In this document: positions 43,022 through 52,872 of the stretch, one piece after another
Layout of the letters: each line of letters opens with the position of its first letter
Position numbering within the stretch: the first letter of the stretch is position 1
Source of the DNA: Acetobacteraceae bacterium H6797
GTDB taxonomy: Bacteria; Pseudomonadota; Alphaproteobacteria; Acetobacterales; Acetobacteraceae
Direction of reading: 5' to 3'
Assembly: GCA_015223225.1 (NCBI GenBank)
Contig: JADFCQ010000005.1
Span: forward strand, 1-64,000
DNA: 64,000 nt
Notes under the pieces: generated by a model
The model's input: only the letters and a program-made list of their open reading frames with translations
The model's database searches: none
What the model was told of the DNA's origin: nothing
Made by a program: the position numbers and the translations under genes

Positions 43022-43855
43022 CTAACGGGGGTAGGTGCGGTCCCGGACCGTCTCGAGCCAGATGGGTGCAACGCCTTCCGGCGTTATGAGGCTGGTCTCG
43101 ACACTGTCGGCGGAAAGCTCGTGCAATAGGAAGCCCGCGATGCGCTTACCCGGCAGGCCTTGTTGAATCTCCGGTTCGACGATGAATGAGAGGGGCGGCG
43201 CCCAGTGAAACTGCACCCGATCGTCCGGCATGCTATGATGCAGGTGCAGATGCCCTGAGGCGACGAGCCGCAGCCGCGGATCATGCAGCAGGGGCATCAA
43301 GGCGCGGCGTGGTTCCGGTGGCACAGCCCAGTAGCTCTCTTCGCTTTCCTCCGGCGTCTCAATGAAGATCGGCTTGTGGAGAAAGACGGCGAGGGGACGA
43401 GAGCCGGCACTCGCCAGGGCATCGGCGAGGAAATAGGCCTGTTCGGCTTCGTCAGGCAGACCGCTGCCCATGATCTGGCTGTTCAGGCCGATCAGACGCC
43501 ACGCGCTCTCGGGCCCATCTTCCAGATCACGCATCCAGAAATCTGCGCCCGCATGGGCCCGGAACCTGGCGAGCCGTTCGGTATTGACCGGCTGCGTTGG
43601 CGCAAAGCGCGGAAGGTCACCGACATCATGATTTCCCGGCACCGACAGGATGGGCGCGGGCAGCGCCTTATGGAGCGAGGCGGCGACGGCCATATCGGCA
43701 TCCATACCGGCGCCGTCGAGGGCGAGGTCGCCGCTGGCAATTATGAGATCGACGGGATTTTCGGTGAGCCAGCGCCGCACCGCCTCGAGATGGTCCTGGA
43801 AGATCGGGTCCCGTGAACTCAGATGGGCATCCGACAATTGAGCGATCCGCAGCAT
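43022..43855 (-). CDS. Metallophosphoesterase (CpdA/Icc-like)
   Basis: A 277-residue calcineurin-fold phosphoesterase. The full two-metal motif set is present: QLSDAHL (Asp9, His11), SGDLALDG, GNHDVGD and SGHLHLHH near residue 200. CpdA relatives hydrolyse cyclic nucleotides, others phosphodiesters in general. It begins 15 bases after livF on the same strand, so it is probably expressed with the amino-acid transporter of LIV system 1; the biological link is unknown. Confidence 0.83.
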   Translation of the reverse strand: MLRIAQLSDAHLSSRDPIFQDHLEAVRRWLTENPVDLIIASGDLALDGAGMDADMAVAASLHKALPAPILSVPGNHDVGDLPRFAPTQPVNTERLARFRAHAGADFWMRDLEDGPESAWRLIGLNSQIMGSGLPDEAEQAYFLADALASAGSRPLAVFLHKPIFIETPEESEESYWAVPPEPRRALMPLLHDPRLRLVASGHLHLHHSMPDDRVQFHWAPPLSFIVEPEIQQGLPGKRIAGFLLHELSADSVETSLITPEGVAPIWLETVRDRTYPR

Positions 43856-43870
43856 CTCATCCTCCGTCGT

Positions 43871-44571
<701 letters not shown>

Positions 44572-44572
<1 letters not shown>

Positions 44573-45330
44573 CACGCGTCCTCCTCCTCGGAGAGATAGG
44601 CTTCGATTACCGCGGGATTGGTGCGGATTTCCTCTGGCGTGCCGGAGGCGATGCAGCGGCCGTAGACCAGAACCGAGACGCGATCGGCCAGCGCAAAGAC
44701 CGCTTCCATATCGTGCTCCACCAGCAGCATGGCGACCTGGCCCTTCAAGGCCCGCAGTGTCGCGGTCATACGCACGGATTCCGCCGCGCCGAGCCCGGCC
44801 ATGGGCTCATCGAGCAAGAGCAGCCGCGGCCTGGCGGCAAGGGCCATGGCAAGTTCGATCTGCTTGCGTTCACCATGCGAAAGATCGGCGACGGTGATGC
44901 TTCGGCGTTCTGGCGCGAAGCCCACCTCATCGAGCAATGCTTGGGCGGGGCCTATGAGAGAGGCATCGTTGGAAGCGCGCCGCCAGAAGCGGAAGGAATG
45001 TCCTGCATTGGCCTGCACCGCGAGGGCCAGATTGGCCAAGGCGGTCTCGTCATCTAGGAGTTGCGTGATCTGGAAGGTGCGGGAGAGGCCCCGGCGCACA
45101 CGCGCAGGCGCCTTCAGCCGGCTGATTTCGGCGCCATCGAACAGCACGCTGCCACTATCGGATAGCAATTCGCCGGTGATCTGGTTGATGAGCGTGCTCT
45201 TGCCGGCGCCGTTTGGCCCGATCAGAGCGTGGATCTCGCCGGGCATCACGGTGAGGTCCACATGATCGGTCGCCGTCAGCCCGCCGAAGCGTTTGACGAG
45301 CTGCGTGATCTTGAGAAGCGCCTCAGCCAC
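44572..45330 (-). CDS. livG: Branched-chain amino acid ABC transporter ATP-binding protein LivG (system 1)
   Basis: A 252-residue ATPase. Walker A is GPNGAGKSTL (about 37-46), the signature LSHGERKQ near 156 (Ser-His-Gly rather than Ser-Gly-Gly), and Walker B LLLLDEPMAGLG near 175. LivG proteins have the long Q-loop insertion seen here (FQITQLLDDETALANLALA). Start is GTG at 45330, inside the last codons of livM. Part of the overlapping LIV operon. Confidence 0.9.
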
Positions 45331-46291
45331 GGGGCACCGCCCGCGCGCTCAGCGCAGAAAGACCGCCGCGCCCGAACAGCACGACGAGGAGCAGGATGGG
45401 CCCAAGGAAGAACTGCCAATTCTCGGTGATGCTGGAAAGGACGTATTCGAGCCCGACCAGTGCGGCGGCGCCGATCACCGGGCCGAGCAGCGTGTTGAGA
45501 CCGCCCAGAATGACCATGACCATCAGCTCGCCGGATTTGGTCCAATGCATCATGTCGGGGCTGACGAAACGCATCAGGTTGGCCATCAGCGCGCCTGACA
45601 TGGCGGCGCCCATCCCTGCGATGACGAAGGCCACCAGCTTGTAGCGATAGGTGGAGATGCCGAGGGCCGCCATCCGCCGCTCGCTCTGCCGCACGCCCGA
45701 CAGTACACGCCCGAAGCGGGAGTTGCTGATGCGATCGAGAAGAAGCAGCCAGGCCGTCAGGAAGCCAAGCGAGAGCCAGTACATGGTGGGGCCGTCGCGC
45801 AGGTTCAGCCCGAAGAAGAGATTGGGCCGTCTCACCGAAAGGCCGTCGTCGCCGCCATAGGTCTTGAGGGAGACGAAGAGGAAGAACAGCATCTGCGCGA
45901 AAGCGAGGGTGATCATGATGAACTGGACACCACTCGTGCGCAGCGAGAGCGCGCCGATGACGAGTGCGGCGAGCCCGCCGACCAGCAGCGCCGCAGGCAG
46001 CGTCACCAGCAGTAGGTTACTGCCGGGGATCAGGCCCCAGAGCGCCTCGTCGGAAACGAAATGCGCGTAGAGGATGCCGACCGTGTAACCGCCGAGGCCG
46101 AAATAGGCCGCGTGTCCGAAGCTCACCATGCCGCCTTGGCCGAGAATGAGGTTCAGCGATGTCGCGGCGATGCCGTAGATCGCGATGCGCGCGAAAAGTG
46201 GGATGAGAGCCGGGCTGCCGATGGCCTCCGCCCCAAAGGGCAGGGCGATGGCGGCGAGGAGAATCAGGGCGTAGAGGATGGGCCTATGCAT
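45323..46291 (-). CDS. livM: Branched-chain amino acid ABC transporter permease LivM (system 1)
   Basis: A 322-residue inner-membrane permease with eight to ten hydrophobic segments. The central segment GLGGYTVGILYAHF follows MVSFGHAAYFG, the LIV permease motif, and the EAA-like loop GVRQSERRMAALGISTYRYKL (about 215-235) contacts the ATPases. It overlaps livH at its start and livG at its end by eight bases each. Confidence 0.9.
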   Translation of the reverse strand: MHRPILYALILLAAIALPFGAEAIGSPALIPLFARIAIYGIAATSLNLILGQGGMVSFGHAAYFGLGGYTVGILYAHFVSDEALWGLIPGSNLLLVTLPAALLVGGLAALVIGALSLRTSGVQFIMITLAFAQMLFFLFVSLKTYGGDDGLSVRRPNLFFGLNLRDGPTMYWLSLGFLTAWLLLLDRISNSRFGRVLSGVRQSERRMAALGISTYRYKLVAFVIAGMGAAMSGALMANLMRFVSPDMMHWTKSGELMVMVILGGLNTLLGPVIGAAALVGLEYVLSSITENWQFFLGPILLLVVLFGRGGLSALSARAVPRG

Positions 46292-47198
46292 GGGCGGGGA
46301 ACAATCCGCGCGGGCGCGCCAGCAGGACGATGGCCATCAGCAGATAGATGCCCATGGAGGAAAGCCCGGCGCCAAGCGCATCGGCATCGGGGCCCTGCAT
46401 GATGCCGCGCAGAAGGCCGGGCACAAAGGCCCGCAGAACCGTATCGGTGAGGCCCACGATCATCGCGCCCCAAACGGCGCCTCGCACCGAGCCGATGCCG
46501 CCGATGACGACGACGACGAAGGTCTGGATGAGGATCTGCTCGCCCATGCCGACCTGCACGGAATAGATCGGCCCCGCCATGATGCCTGCGAGCCCGGCGA
46601 GCAGTGCGCCGAGTCCGAAAACCAGCGTGTAGAGAAGCCGGATATCGACGCCTAGGGCGCGAACCATGTCGCGATGCGTCGCGCCGGCGCGCACCAGCAT
46701 ACCGACCCGCGTGCGCTGGATGAGCCAATAAAGAAACCCTGCGACCGCGATGCCCACGGCAATGATCGCGAGGCGATAGGTCGGGTAGGGAAGGCCCGGC
46801 ATGAGTTCCACCGAGCCGGCCAGCAGCGGCGGGATCTCCACGAAAAGCGGCTGCCGCCCGAAGAGCATGGTGCTGCCCTGGTTGAAGAACAGGATCAGCC
46901 CGAAGGTCGCCAGGACCTGGTCGAGATGGTCACGCGCGTAAAGCCGCCTGAGCACGACCAGCTCGATGACGATGCCGGCAACACCCGCGGCGGCCAGGCC
47001 GCCCAGGAGTGCCAGCAGCGCGGAGCCCGTGGCTGCGGCGGTCAGCGCCGCGCCATAGGCGCCGATCATGTAGAGCGACCCATGGGCGAGATTGATCACG
47101 CCCATGATGCCGAAAACGAGCGTCAGACCGGCCGCGAGCAGGAACAGCATGACGCCGAGCTGCAGGCCGTTCAGCGCCTGCTCGAACAGCAGCGCCAT
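46284..47198 (-). CDS. livH: Branched-chain amino acid ABC transporter permease LivH (system 1)
   Basis: A 304-residue permease with about eight membrane segments. It starts with the LivH-typical ALNGLQLGVMLFLLAAGLTLVFG and has INLAHGSLYMIGAY, and the cytosolic coupling loop ATHRDMVRALGVDIRLLYTLVFG near 190-212. It begins 20 bases after the receptor gene and overlaps livM. Confidence 0.9.
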   Translation of the reverse strand: MALLFEQALNGLQLGVMLFLLAAGLTLVFGIMGVINLAHGSLYMIGAYGAALTAAATGSALLALLGGLAAAGVAGIVIELVVLRRLYARDHLDQVLATFGLILFFNQGSTMLFGRQPLFVEIPPLLAGSVELMPGLPYPTYRLAIIAVGIAVAGFLYWLIQRTRVGMLVRAGATHRDMVRALGVDIRLLYTLVFGLGALLAGLAGIMAGPIYSVQVGMGEQILIQTFVVVVIGGIGSVRGAVWGAMIVGLTDTVLRAFVPGLLRGIMQGPDADALGAGLSSMGIYLLMAIVLLARPRGLFPAHA

Positions 47199-47218
47199 GC
47201 GGTCAGTATCCGATCAGA

Positions 47219-48418
47219 TCACAGCTTGCACTGGGCCGCGTAGGCGTCGCCGTGATTCTCGAGCACCTTGCCCTTGGTGACGAGAGCGAGGTTCCCATCG
47301 CCGCCCTTTTCGACCCGGAGCTGATACCAGTCCTGGACCGGATGCTGGTTGGGGCCAAAGGCGAACTTGCCGCGCGTGGAGGCGAAATCGGCCTTGTTCA
47401 TCGCCGGGCGGAAGGCCGCCGGGTCGATGCTGCCCCTCGTCTGCTTCAGCGCCGCGCCGATGGCCTGTGCCGTGTCGAAGCCCTGCTGCGCGTAATAGGT
47501 GGGCAGGCGGTTATACTTCGCCATGAAAGCGGCCACGAAGGCCTTGCTCGCGGCATTGTCGAAATCGCTGTTCCAATGGCTGGTGACGATTACGCCCTCA
47601 GCGGCATCGCCGACGGCTTTCAGCGTCACGGCATCCATCGACGGGTTCGGCACCACCTGCGGCACCGTGCCCAGGAGGCCGGCCTGAGCGTATTGGCGCA
47701 TGAAGCCGATGCCGAGGCCGCCTGGGTGGAACTGGAAGACGCCGTCCGGCTTGGCCGCGCGGATCTGCGCCAGCTCGGCCGCATAATCCGTCTGGTCGAG
47801 GCGGGTATAGACCTCGCCGGCGATCTCGCCCTTGAAGAGCCGCTTGAAGCCCGTGAGTGCATCCTTACCCGCCTGGTAATTGGGGGCGAGGATGAACATG
47901 CGCTTGTAGCCAAGGTTCTGCGCCGCCTGGCCCGCGCTCTCATGCAGGCTGTCGTTCTGCCAGGCAATGGACCAGAAGTTCTTGTTGCACTCCTTGCCCG
48001 CCAGGTTCGAGGGCGAGGCATTGGGAGAGACATAGAGGCAGTCGTTATCGAGAACGTCGCCGACGGTCGCACCGAGGATGTTCGAGAAGACGATGCCGGT
48101 CAGCAACTTGATCTTCTCATTCTGCATGAACTTTTCGGCTATCTGCTTGCCCTGGCCCGGCTTGAAGCCGTCATCCTCGACGAGCACCTGCACCGGAACG
48201 CCGCCGAGCTTGCCGCCGCCCTGTTCGGCGGCCAGCAGGAAGCCGTCGCGGATATCCTGGCCGAGATAGCCGCCCGGGCCGGAAAGGGTGGTGATCATGC
48301 CGATTTTGACGGGCGCACCTTGCGCAAGGGCAGGGCGGGCGAAGGCGCTCGCGGTAGCCGCGGCGGCGGTGCCGGCCATCAGTGAGCGACGAGTCAGCAT
48401 TGCCTTCATCTCCGTCAT
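47219..48418 (-). CDS. ABC transporter substrate-binding protein, LIV type (system 1)
   Basis: A 399-residue periplasmic binding protein of the Leu/Ile/Val (type 1) family. The signal peptide contains TRRSLMAGTAAAATASAF and ends PALAQ near residue 33, so Tat export is plausible. The mature part starts VKIGMITTLSGPGGYLGQDIRDGF in outline, as LIV receptors do. Two more ATG codons lie at 48409 and 48400. Substrate may be amino acids, amides or short organic acids. First gene of the system 1 operon. Confidence 0.87.
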   Translation of the reverse strand: MTEMKAMLTRRSLMAGTAAAATASAFARPALAQGAPVKIGMITTLSGPGGYLGQDIRDGFLLAAEQGGGKLGGVPVQVLVEDDGFKPGQGKQIAEKFMQNEKIKLLTGIVFSNILGATVGDVLDNDCLYVSPNASPSNLAGKECNKNFWSIAWQNDSLHESAGQAAQNLGYKRMFILAPNYQAGKDALTGFKRLFKGEIAGEVYTRLDQTDYAAELAQIRAAKPDGVFQFHPGGLGIGFMRQYAQAGLLGTVPQVVPNPSMDAVTLKAVGDAAEGVIVTSHWNSDFDNAASKAFVAAFMAKYNRLPTYYAQQGFDTAQAIGAALKQTRGSIDPAAFRPAMNKADFASTRGKFAFGPNQHPVQDWYQLRVEKGGDGNLALVTKGKVLENHGDAYAAQCKL

Positions 48419-48441
48419 TTTCCAAAGCCCCCGTTGATTTG

Positions 48442-48455
48442 CTTTAAGCCTAAAG
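48442..48455. promoter_or_regulatory. Short dyad before LIV system 1
   Basis: CTTTA-AGCC-TAAAG lies 24 bases upstream of the receptor start on the minus strand, in the promoter region between two divergent transporter genes. Its role is unknown; no regulator gene adjoins it. Confidence 0.3.
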
Positions 48456-48695
48456 TATTTCGGACGTGTTGCAAGCGAGATCGCTTTGCTTTCGCGCCCT
48501 ATAACCTAACCACGGCGGGGCCAACCACCACATCGTTCCGGATAAGGGAGAGAGAGGCGTTTGGGCACAGCCAGCACCTCCGGTATGCGATGCCGCTCTA
48601 TCGCGGCTATTTGGCTCCGGCAGGGGCATCTTAAGGCGATTGACCGGCGGGCGGTGCCGCATCAGCATCCCGGCGCATCCGATGCAGGAGAGACC

Positions 48696-49679
48696 ATGAG
48701 CCTGACACGCCGCGCGACCATTGCGCTGCCAGCCGCCTTGCTCGCCGCTGGTCAGGCAGCCAGGGCGCAGGAGCCTTGGCCGACGCGGCCGGTTCGTATC
48801 GTCGTTCCCTTCGCGGCCGGCGGCAGCACCGACGTCTCCACCAGGATGATCGCGCCGAAGATTTCCGAGATCCTCCGGCAGCCGGTCGTGGTCGAGAATC
48901 GCGCCGGCGCAGGCGGGACCATCGGTTCGGATGCCGTGGCCAAGTCGCCGCCCGATGGCAGCGTCTTCGTTATGGGGACGGTGTCGACGCATGTCCTGGC
49001 GGTCGGCCTCTATCGCGAGCGCCTGCCTTATGATCCCGAGAAGAACTTTGCGCCGGTCGCCGGCACGGTCCTGGTCCCCATCTGCATCACTGTGCATCCG
49101 AAGCTGGGTGTCTCGACGCTCGGCGAACTGATCGCCTTGCTGAAGGCCAACCCAGGCAAATACAGCTACGGCACGGGTGGGGCAGGGGGCTCAGCGCATA
49201 TCGCGGCCGTCAGCTTCCTCAACGCCATCGGCGCCGAGGCGGAGCATGTTCCCTACCGGGGCACGAACCCCATGATGCAGGACATGCTGGCCGGCAACGT
49301 CACCATATGCTTCGATACGCCCGCCATCATCGCGTCGCACCATAAGTCAGGCACCCTTCGATGCCTCGCTGTCGCCACGGCTCAGAAATCGGCTCTGATG
49401 CCGGACGTTCCAACGACCGCCGAGGCAGGGCTGCCGAATTACAAGGCCTATTCCTGGTTCGGCCTTTTCGCGCCTGCCGGCACGCCAGAGCCTGTTATCA
49501 CGAAGATGAACGCTGCCGTCCGCGCTGCTGTGCTCGAGGCGCCGACCAAGGCGAAACTCGTCGAGCTTGAAATGCCGCCATTGGAGACAGAGAGCCCCGC
49601 CGATTTCGGCCGGTTCCTCCATAACGAACTGGCTCTTTGGGTGCCGCTTGTCCGCGCTTCCGGCGCGACCGCCGACTGA
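48696..49679 (+). CDS. Tripartite tricarboxylate transporter substrate-binding protein (Bug/TctC family)
   Basis: A 327-residue periplasmic receptor of the Bug family. The signal peptide carries LTRRATIALPAALLAAGQAA and ends at ARAQ near residue 25. Typical landmarks are PTRPVRIVVPFAAGGSTDV, VVENRAGAGGTIG and YGTGGAGGSAHIAA, with DVPTTAEAG near the C-terminus. AGGAGAG precedes the ATG at 48696. Such receptors are often encoded away from any tctAB; this one is about 48 kb from the tctBA in the window. Ligand is unknown. Confidence 0.88.
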   Translation: MSLTRRATIALPAALLAAGQAARAQEPWPTRPVRIVVPFAAGGSTDVSTRMIAPKISEILRQPVVVENRAGAGGTIGSDAVAKSPPDGSVFVMGTVSTHVLAVGLYRERLPYDPEKNFAPVAGTVLVPICITVHPKLGVSTLGELIALLKANPGKYSYGTGGAGGSAHIAAVSFLNAIGAEAEHVPYRGTNPMMQDMLAGNVTICFDTPAIIASHHKSGTLRCLAVATAQKSALMPDVPTTAEAGLPNYKAYSWFGLFAPAGTPEPVITKMNAAVRAAVLEAPTKAKLVELEMPPLETESPADFGRFLHNELALWVPLVRASGATAD

Positions 49680-49867
49680 CGCATGCGGTCGCGTCTCGGG
49701 CGCTGAATGTAACGGCCGTAGCCATACTGTTGCTCGAAAAGCACCACTCCCGGCTGAGTGTGTCCATCCTGCCACCGGCGGGCAAGGTCCTGTTGACGCC
49801 CGCAATGGTTGGGAGTTTCCTGTAACCTCAGGCACTTGGCCTGATATCTTGGCTGAGGGCTTCGCTG

Positions 49868-50185
49868 ATGGACCGGTCCGCTGCTACAACCGTGACTCGC
49901 GCGCATCTGGCGGAGGCAATCTATGCCGAGGTCGGCCTGTCACGAAATGAGTCGGCCGGGCTGCTTGAGGCGGTGCTGGATCTCATGGCGAAGGCGCTTG
50001 CGAACGGGGATTCGGTGAAGATTGCCGCCTTCGGCACTTTCGTCGTCCGGCAGAAAGGCATGCGGGTCGGCCGTAACCCCAAGACGGGCATCGAGGTGCC
50101 TATTAAGCCCCGCAAGGTGCTGTCTTTCCGTCCGAGCCAGGTTCTGAAAGCGCGGATGAATGGCTTGGAGGCTGAGGGTCAGTGA
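49868..50185 (+). CDS. ihfA: Integration host factor subunit alpha
   Basis: A 105-residue HU/IHF fold DNA-bending protein. The beta-arm [19 protein letters not shown] (about 66-84) with the Asn-Pro tip that intercalates into DNA, and the closing [12 protein letters not shown], identify IHF alpha rather than HU. It sharply bends DNA at specific sites in recombination and transcription. The following merR gene overlaps it by four bases (GTGA), a conserved alphaproteobacterial pairing. Confidence 0.93.
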   Translation: MDRSAATTVTRAHLAEAIYAEVGLSRNESAGLLEAVLDLMAKALANGDSVKIAAFGTFVVRQKGMRVGRNPKTGIEVPIKPRKVLSFRPSQVLKARMNGLEAEGQ

Positions 50186-50598
50186 GCGACGCTTCGGACG
50201 ATCTGCGGAACCGCCCTCGCAAGGCCGCGGCCGCTTTTCGCACCATTAGCGAAGTGGCCGACGAGCTTCATATCCCGCAGCATGTGCTGCGCTTCTGGGA
50301 AACCAAATTTCCTCAGTTGAAGCCCCTGAAGCGGGGCGGCGGCCGTCGCTACTATCGCCCCGAAGACATCGTGCTTCTGCGTCGGGTGAGCGACCTTCTC
50401 TATACGCAGGGCTACACGATCAAGGGTGTGCAGCGTCTTCTGAAGGAAGGCGGCCCCGAACTGGCCATGGGCGAAACGGGCGAACTTCCTTTGTCTGAGC
50501 CCGCCGCCGTTCAGACGCCCGCGGCCCGCATCCGGCAGGCCTTGGCGGAAATGAGCGAAATCTCGGTCGCTCTCCGGGCCCTAGCCGATCGGCACTGA
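50182..50598 (+). CDS. MerR family transcriptional regulator
   Basis: A 138-residue MerR regulator. The winged helix covers about 20-88, with [22 protein letters not shown] and [14 protein letters not shown] positions typical of the small MlrA/YfdN-like group. No cysteine-based metal site is present. Its C-terminal 50 residues are a helical coiled coil for dimerisation. It starts at GTG 50182 inside the ihfA stop. In many alphaproteobacteria this gene stands between ihfA and tRNA-Pro; here a binding-protein gene intervenes. Confidence 0.9.
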   Translation: MSDASDDLRNRPRKAAAAFRTISEVADELHIPQHVLRFWETKFPQLKPLKRGGGRRYYRPEDIVLLRRVSDLLYTQGYTIKGVQRLLKEGGPELAMGETGELPLSEPAAVQTPAARIRQALAEMSEISVALRALADRH

Positions 50599-50688
50599 CA
50601 GCGGCAGCTTGTTTCCTGATCGGCATGAATATTGCTGATCTCCGACCATGACCAAGCGCAGTCGCGCGCATGTTCAGTCGGAGGTCCT

Positions 50689-52281
50689 ATGGAACGTCGC
50701 ACATTGCTCAAGGCCTTGCCTGCCGCCGCCTTGGCGGGGGCGGGTATTCATGATGCGCGGGCGCAGTCGCCGAGCCGGAGTGAGACCCTTCTGCTCGTGC
50801 AGGAGTACGGGCCGAACAGCCTGGATATGCAGGGCATCGGGTCTTCCCAGCCGGTCAATGGAGTGGCGCTGAACTGCTACGACAGGCTGATCCGCTATAA
50901 GCGTGTGCCGCTTGCCGATGGCACCATGTCCTTCGACCTGACTCAGTATGAAGGGGAACTCGCTGAGAGTTGGCAGGTCGCCAGCGACGGTATGAGTGTC
51001 ACCTTCAAGATCAGGAGCGACGCGAACTTCCATTCCGGCAGGAAAGTGGAAGCGAAGGACGTGAAATGGTCACTGGACCGCGCCGTCTCGATCGGCGGCT
51101 TCGCGACCACGCAGATGGCGGCCGGCAGCCTGGAAAAGCCTGAGCAGTTCGTAGTGGTCGACAAGGACACCTTCCGCATCGACTTCCTGCGGAAGGACAA
51201 GCTGACCATGCCCAATCTGGGCGTGACCATTCCCTTCGTCTTCGACAGCGAAAAGGCGCTCGCCAATGCCGGCGGCGATCCTTGGGCCAAGGAATATCTA
51301 AAGAACAACATCTGCGGCGGCGGTGCTTTCAAGGTCGAAGCCTGGCGGCCGGGCACCGAGACGATCTACGTCCGCAATGATGACTGGAAATGCGGCCCCA
51401 TGCCGAAAATGCGGCGGGTGATTGCACGCGATATCGCCTCACCCAGCACGCGCCGCGCACTGATCGAGCGCGGTGATGCCGACATGTCCTACGGCCTCCC
51501 TCCGAAGGACTTCGACGACCTCGCCAAGGCGGGCAAGGTCCGCGTTGCTGGCGTCCCTGTGCCCAATGCCATCTGGTATGTGGCGATGAATGCGGCGACC
51601 GGACCGTTTACCAATCCCAAGATCCGCCAGGCCGTCGCCTGGGCTGTGCCTTACGAGCGGATCATGCAGGCTTCGCTCTTCGGCCGCGGGGTGCCGATGT
51701 GGGGTGGAACCGGCATCGAGGGCACGCGCTGGCCGCAGCCTTTCCCCTATGACACCAATATCGAGAAGGCCAAGGCGCTGGTCGCCGAGGCGGGCGGCGG
51801 GTTCTCAACCACCCTCGTCTTCGACGCAGGCAGCGCAACGATCGCTGAGCCCATGGCCGTGCTGGTGAAAGAGTCGCTGGCGCAGATCGGCATCACCGTT
51901 GAACTCAACAAAATTCCCGGCGCCAATTTCCGCGGCGAGTTGAACAAGAAGACGGCTCCAATGGTCATCAACCGCTTTGGCGGCTGGCTGGATTGGCCTG
52001 ATTACTTCTTCTTTTGGAATTATCACGGCAATAACTCGATTTTCAACGTCTCCTCCTATCAGAATCCGGCCATGGATAAGGAGATCGACGCCGCTAGGTT
52101 TGCCGAATCGCCGGAGGCCTATTCAGCGGCTGTGAGGAAATTCCTGGAAATCGGGATGACGGAGGTTCCAATGGTGCCGATTTGCCAGCCGCTGCATGAT
52201 GTCGCGATGCAGAAAAACATCGGCGGCTATCAGTTCTGGCCCTGCCGGGAGCCGGACTTCCGATACATCACCAAGGGCTAA
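50689..52281 (+). CDS. ABC transporter substrate-binding protein, family 5
   Basis: A 530-residue periplasmic receptor of the peptide/nickel (SBP_bac_5) family. The signal MERRTLLKALPAAALAGAG ends near residue 26 (ARAQ) with an RR motif. Landmarks include SWQVASDGMSVTFKIRSDANFHSG and VKWSLDRAVS in the N-terminal lobe. GGAGG lies just before ATG 50689. No permease or ATPase gene is adjacent, so it is an orphan receptor for peptides, opines or sugars. It separates merR from tRNA-Pro. Confidence 0.88.
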   Translation: MERRTLLKALPAAALAGAGIHDARAQSPSRSETLLLVQEYGPNSLDMQGIGSSQPVNGVALNCYDRLIRYKRVPLADGTMSFDLTQYEGELAESWQVASDGMSVTFKIRSDANFHSGRKVEAKDVKWSLDRAVSIGGFATTQMAAGSLEKPEQFVVVDKDTFRIDFLRKDKLTMPNLGVTIPFVFDSEKALANAGGDPWAKEYLKNNICGGGAFKVEAWRPGTETIYVRNDDWKCGPMPKMRRVIARDIASPSTRRALIERGDADMSYGLPPKDFDDLAKAGKVRVAGVPVPNAIWYVAMNAATGPFTNPKIRQAVAWAVPYERIMQASLFGRGVPMWGGTGIEGTRWPQPFPYDTNIEKAKALVAEAGGGFSTTLVFDAGSATIAEPMAVLVKESLAQIGITVELNKIPGANFRGELNKKTAPMVINRFGGWLDWPDYFFFWNYHGNNSIFNVSSYQNPAMDKEIDAARFAESPEAYSAAVRKFLEIGMTEVPMVPICQPLHDVAMQKNIGGYQFWPCREPDFRYITKG

Positions 52282-52404
52282 GCCCAGGGAGAAGCTGGTT
52301 TTTTCGCCTCTGAGGCGGCGGGGTGCGGCTCATCATTTCGCATTAGCTCATATGAATGTGCCGCATTGCCTGCCACCGCAGAGGCTGCTAAACGCCCCTC
52401 ACGT

Positions 52405-52481
52405 CGGAGCGTAGCGCAGCCTGGTAGCGCATCAGTCTGGGGGACTGGGGGTCGTGGGTTCGAATCCCGCCGCTCCGACCA
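52405..52481 (+). tRNA. tRNA-Pro (anticodon GGG)
   Basis: A full cloverleaf: acceptor CGGAGCG / CGCTCCG, D-arm GCGC-AGCCTGGTA-GCGC, anticodon stem TCAGT/ACTGG around loop CTGGGGG (anticodon GGG at 52439-52441), T-arm GTGGG-TTCGAAT-CCCGC, discriminator A and encoded CCA end. It matches bacterial proline tRNA. A rho-independent terminator follows directly. Confidence 0.96.
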
Positions 52482-52488
52482 TTTATCG

Positions 52489-52513
52489 AAGCCGCCCGCT
52501 GGGCGGCTTTTTT
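52489..52513 (+). terminator. Rho-independent terminator of tRNA-Pro
   Basis: Stem AAGCCGCCC / GGGCGGCTT with a three-base loop GCT, running into a stretch of T, lies eight bases after the tRNA CCA end. Confidence 0.92.
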
Positions 52514-52872
52514 ATTGCCGCTTCCGCCCGATTAGGGAGCGCCGGGCGCGACGCCATCTCACCTCTGCGTTGAGACGCTCCGCAGCGTAATTTGCGCAGA
52601 TCGAGCCCTTTAAGGTCAGCTTGCTGATTTATTAAGGGATGGCGGCAACTATCCCTACACCTAGGGGTTGATTGCGAGCGCCCACTGCGTGCTGAGCGGC
52701 GCAGGCGGTATGGCTTGGAAGCAAGCCTGCCGAACCTCCGTCTTTATGTTTGCCCGTTATTGAAAACTCGTCCGACGGCCGAAGCGACGCGGGGCTAACG
52801 GACGAAATTTGTTTGCCCATAATAATTACCAGCCATACAGCCAGTAAATCTGATCGGAGCGAAGGGACGGCA
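52514..52872. other. Intergenic region after tRNA-Pro
   Basis: 359 bases with no protein gene I can support. It contains the inverted repeat CCCTA-CACC-TAGGG at 52653-52666 and a short GGCTTG/CAAGCC hairpin just before 52740. It is AT-richer near 52800-52850, where the promoter of the next gene should lie. No attachment-site repeat of the tRNA 3' end is seen within it. Confidence 0.4.
52653..52666. repeat. Inverted repeat CCCTA-N4-TAGGG
   Basis: Five-base arms around CACC, about 200 bases before the DUF6931-like gene. Possible binding site of a dimeric regulator. Confidence 0.4.

Noticed and set aside
52405..52872. Integrated element at tRNA-Pro
   Set aside because: The tRNA is intact, has its own terminator, and no repeat of its 3' end, integrase or phage gene is found nearby.
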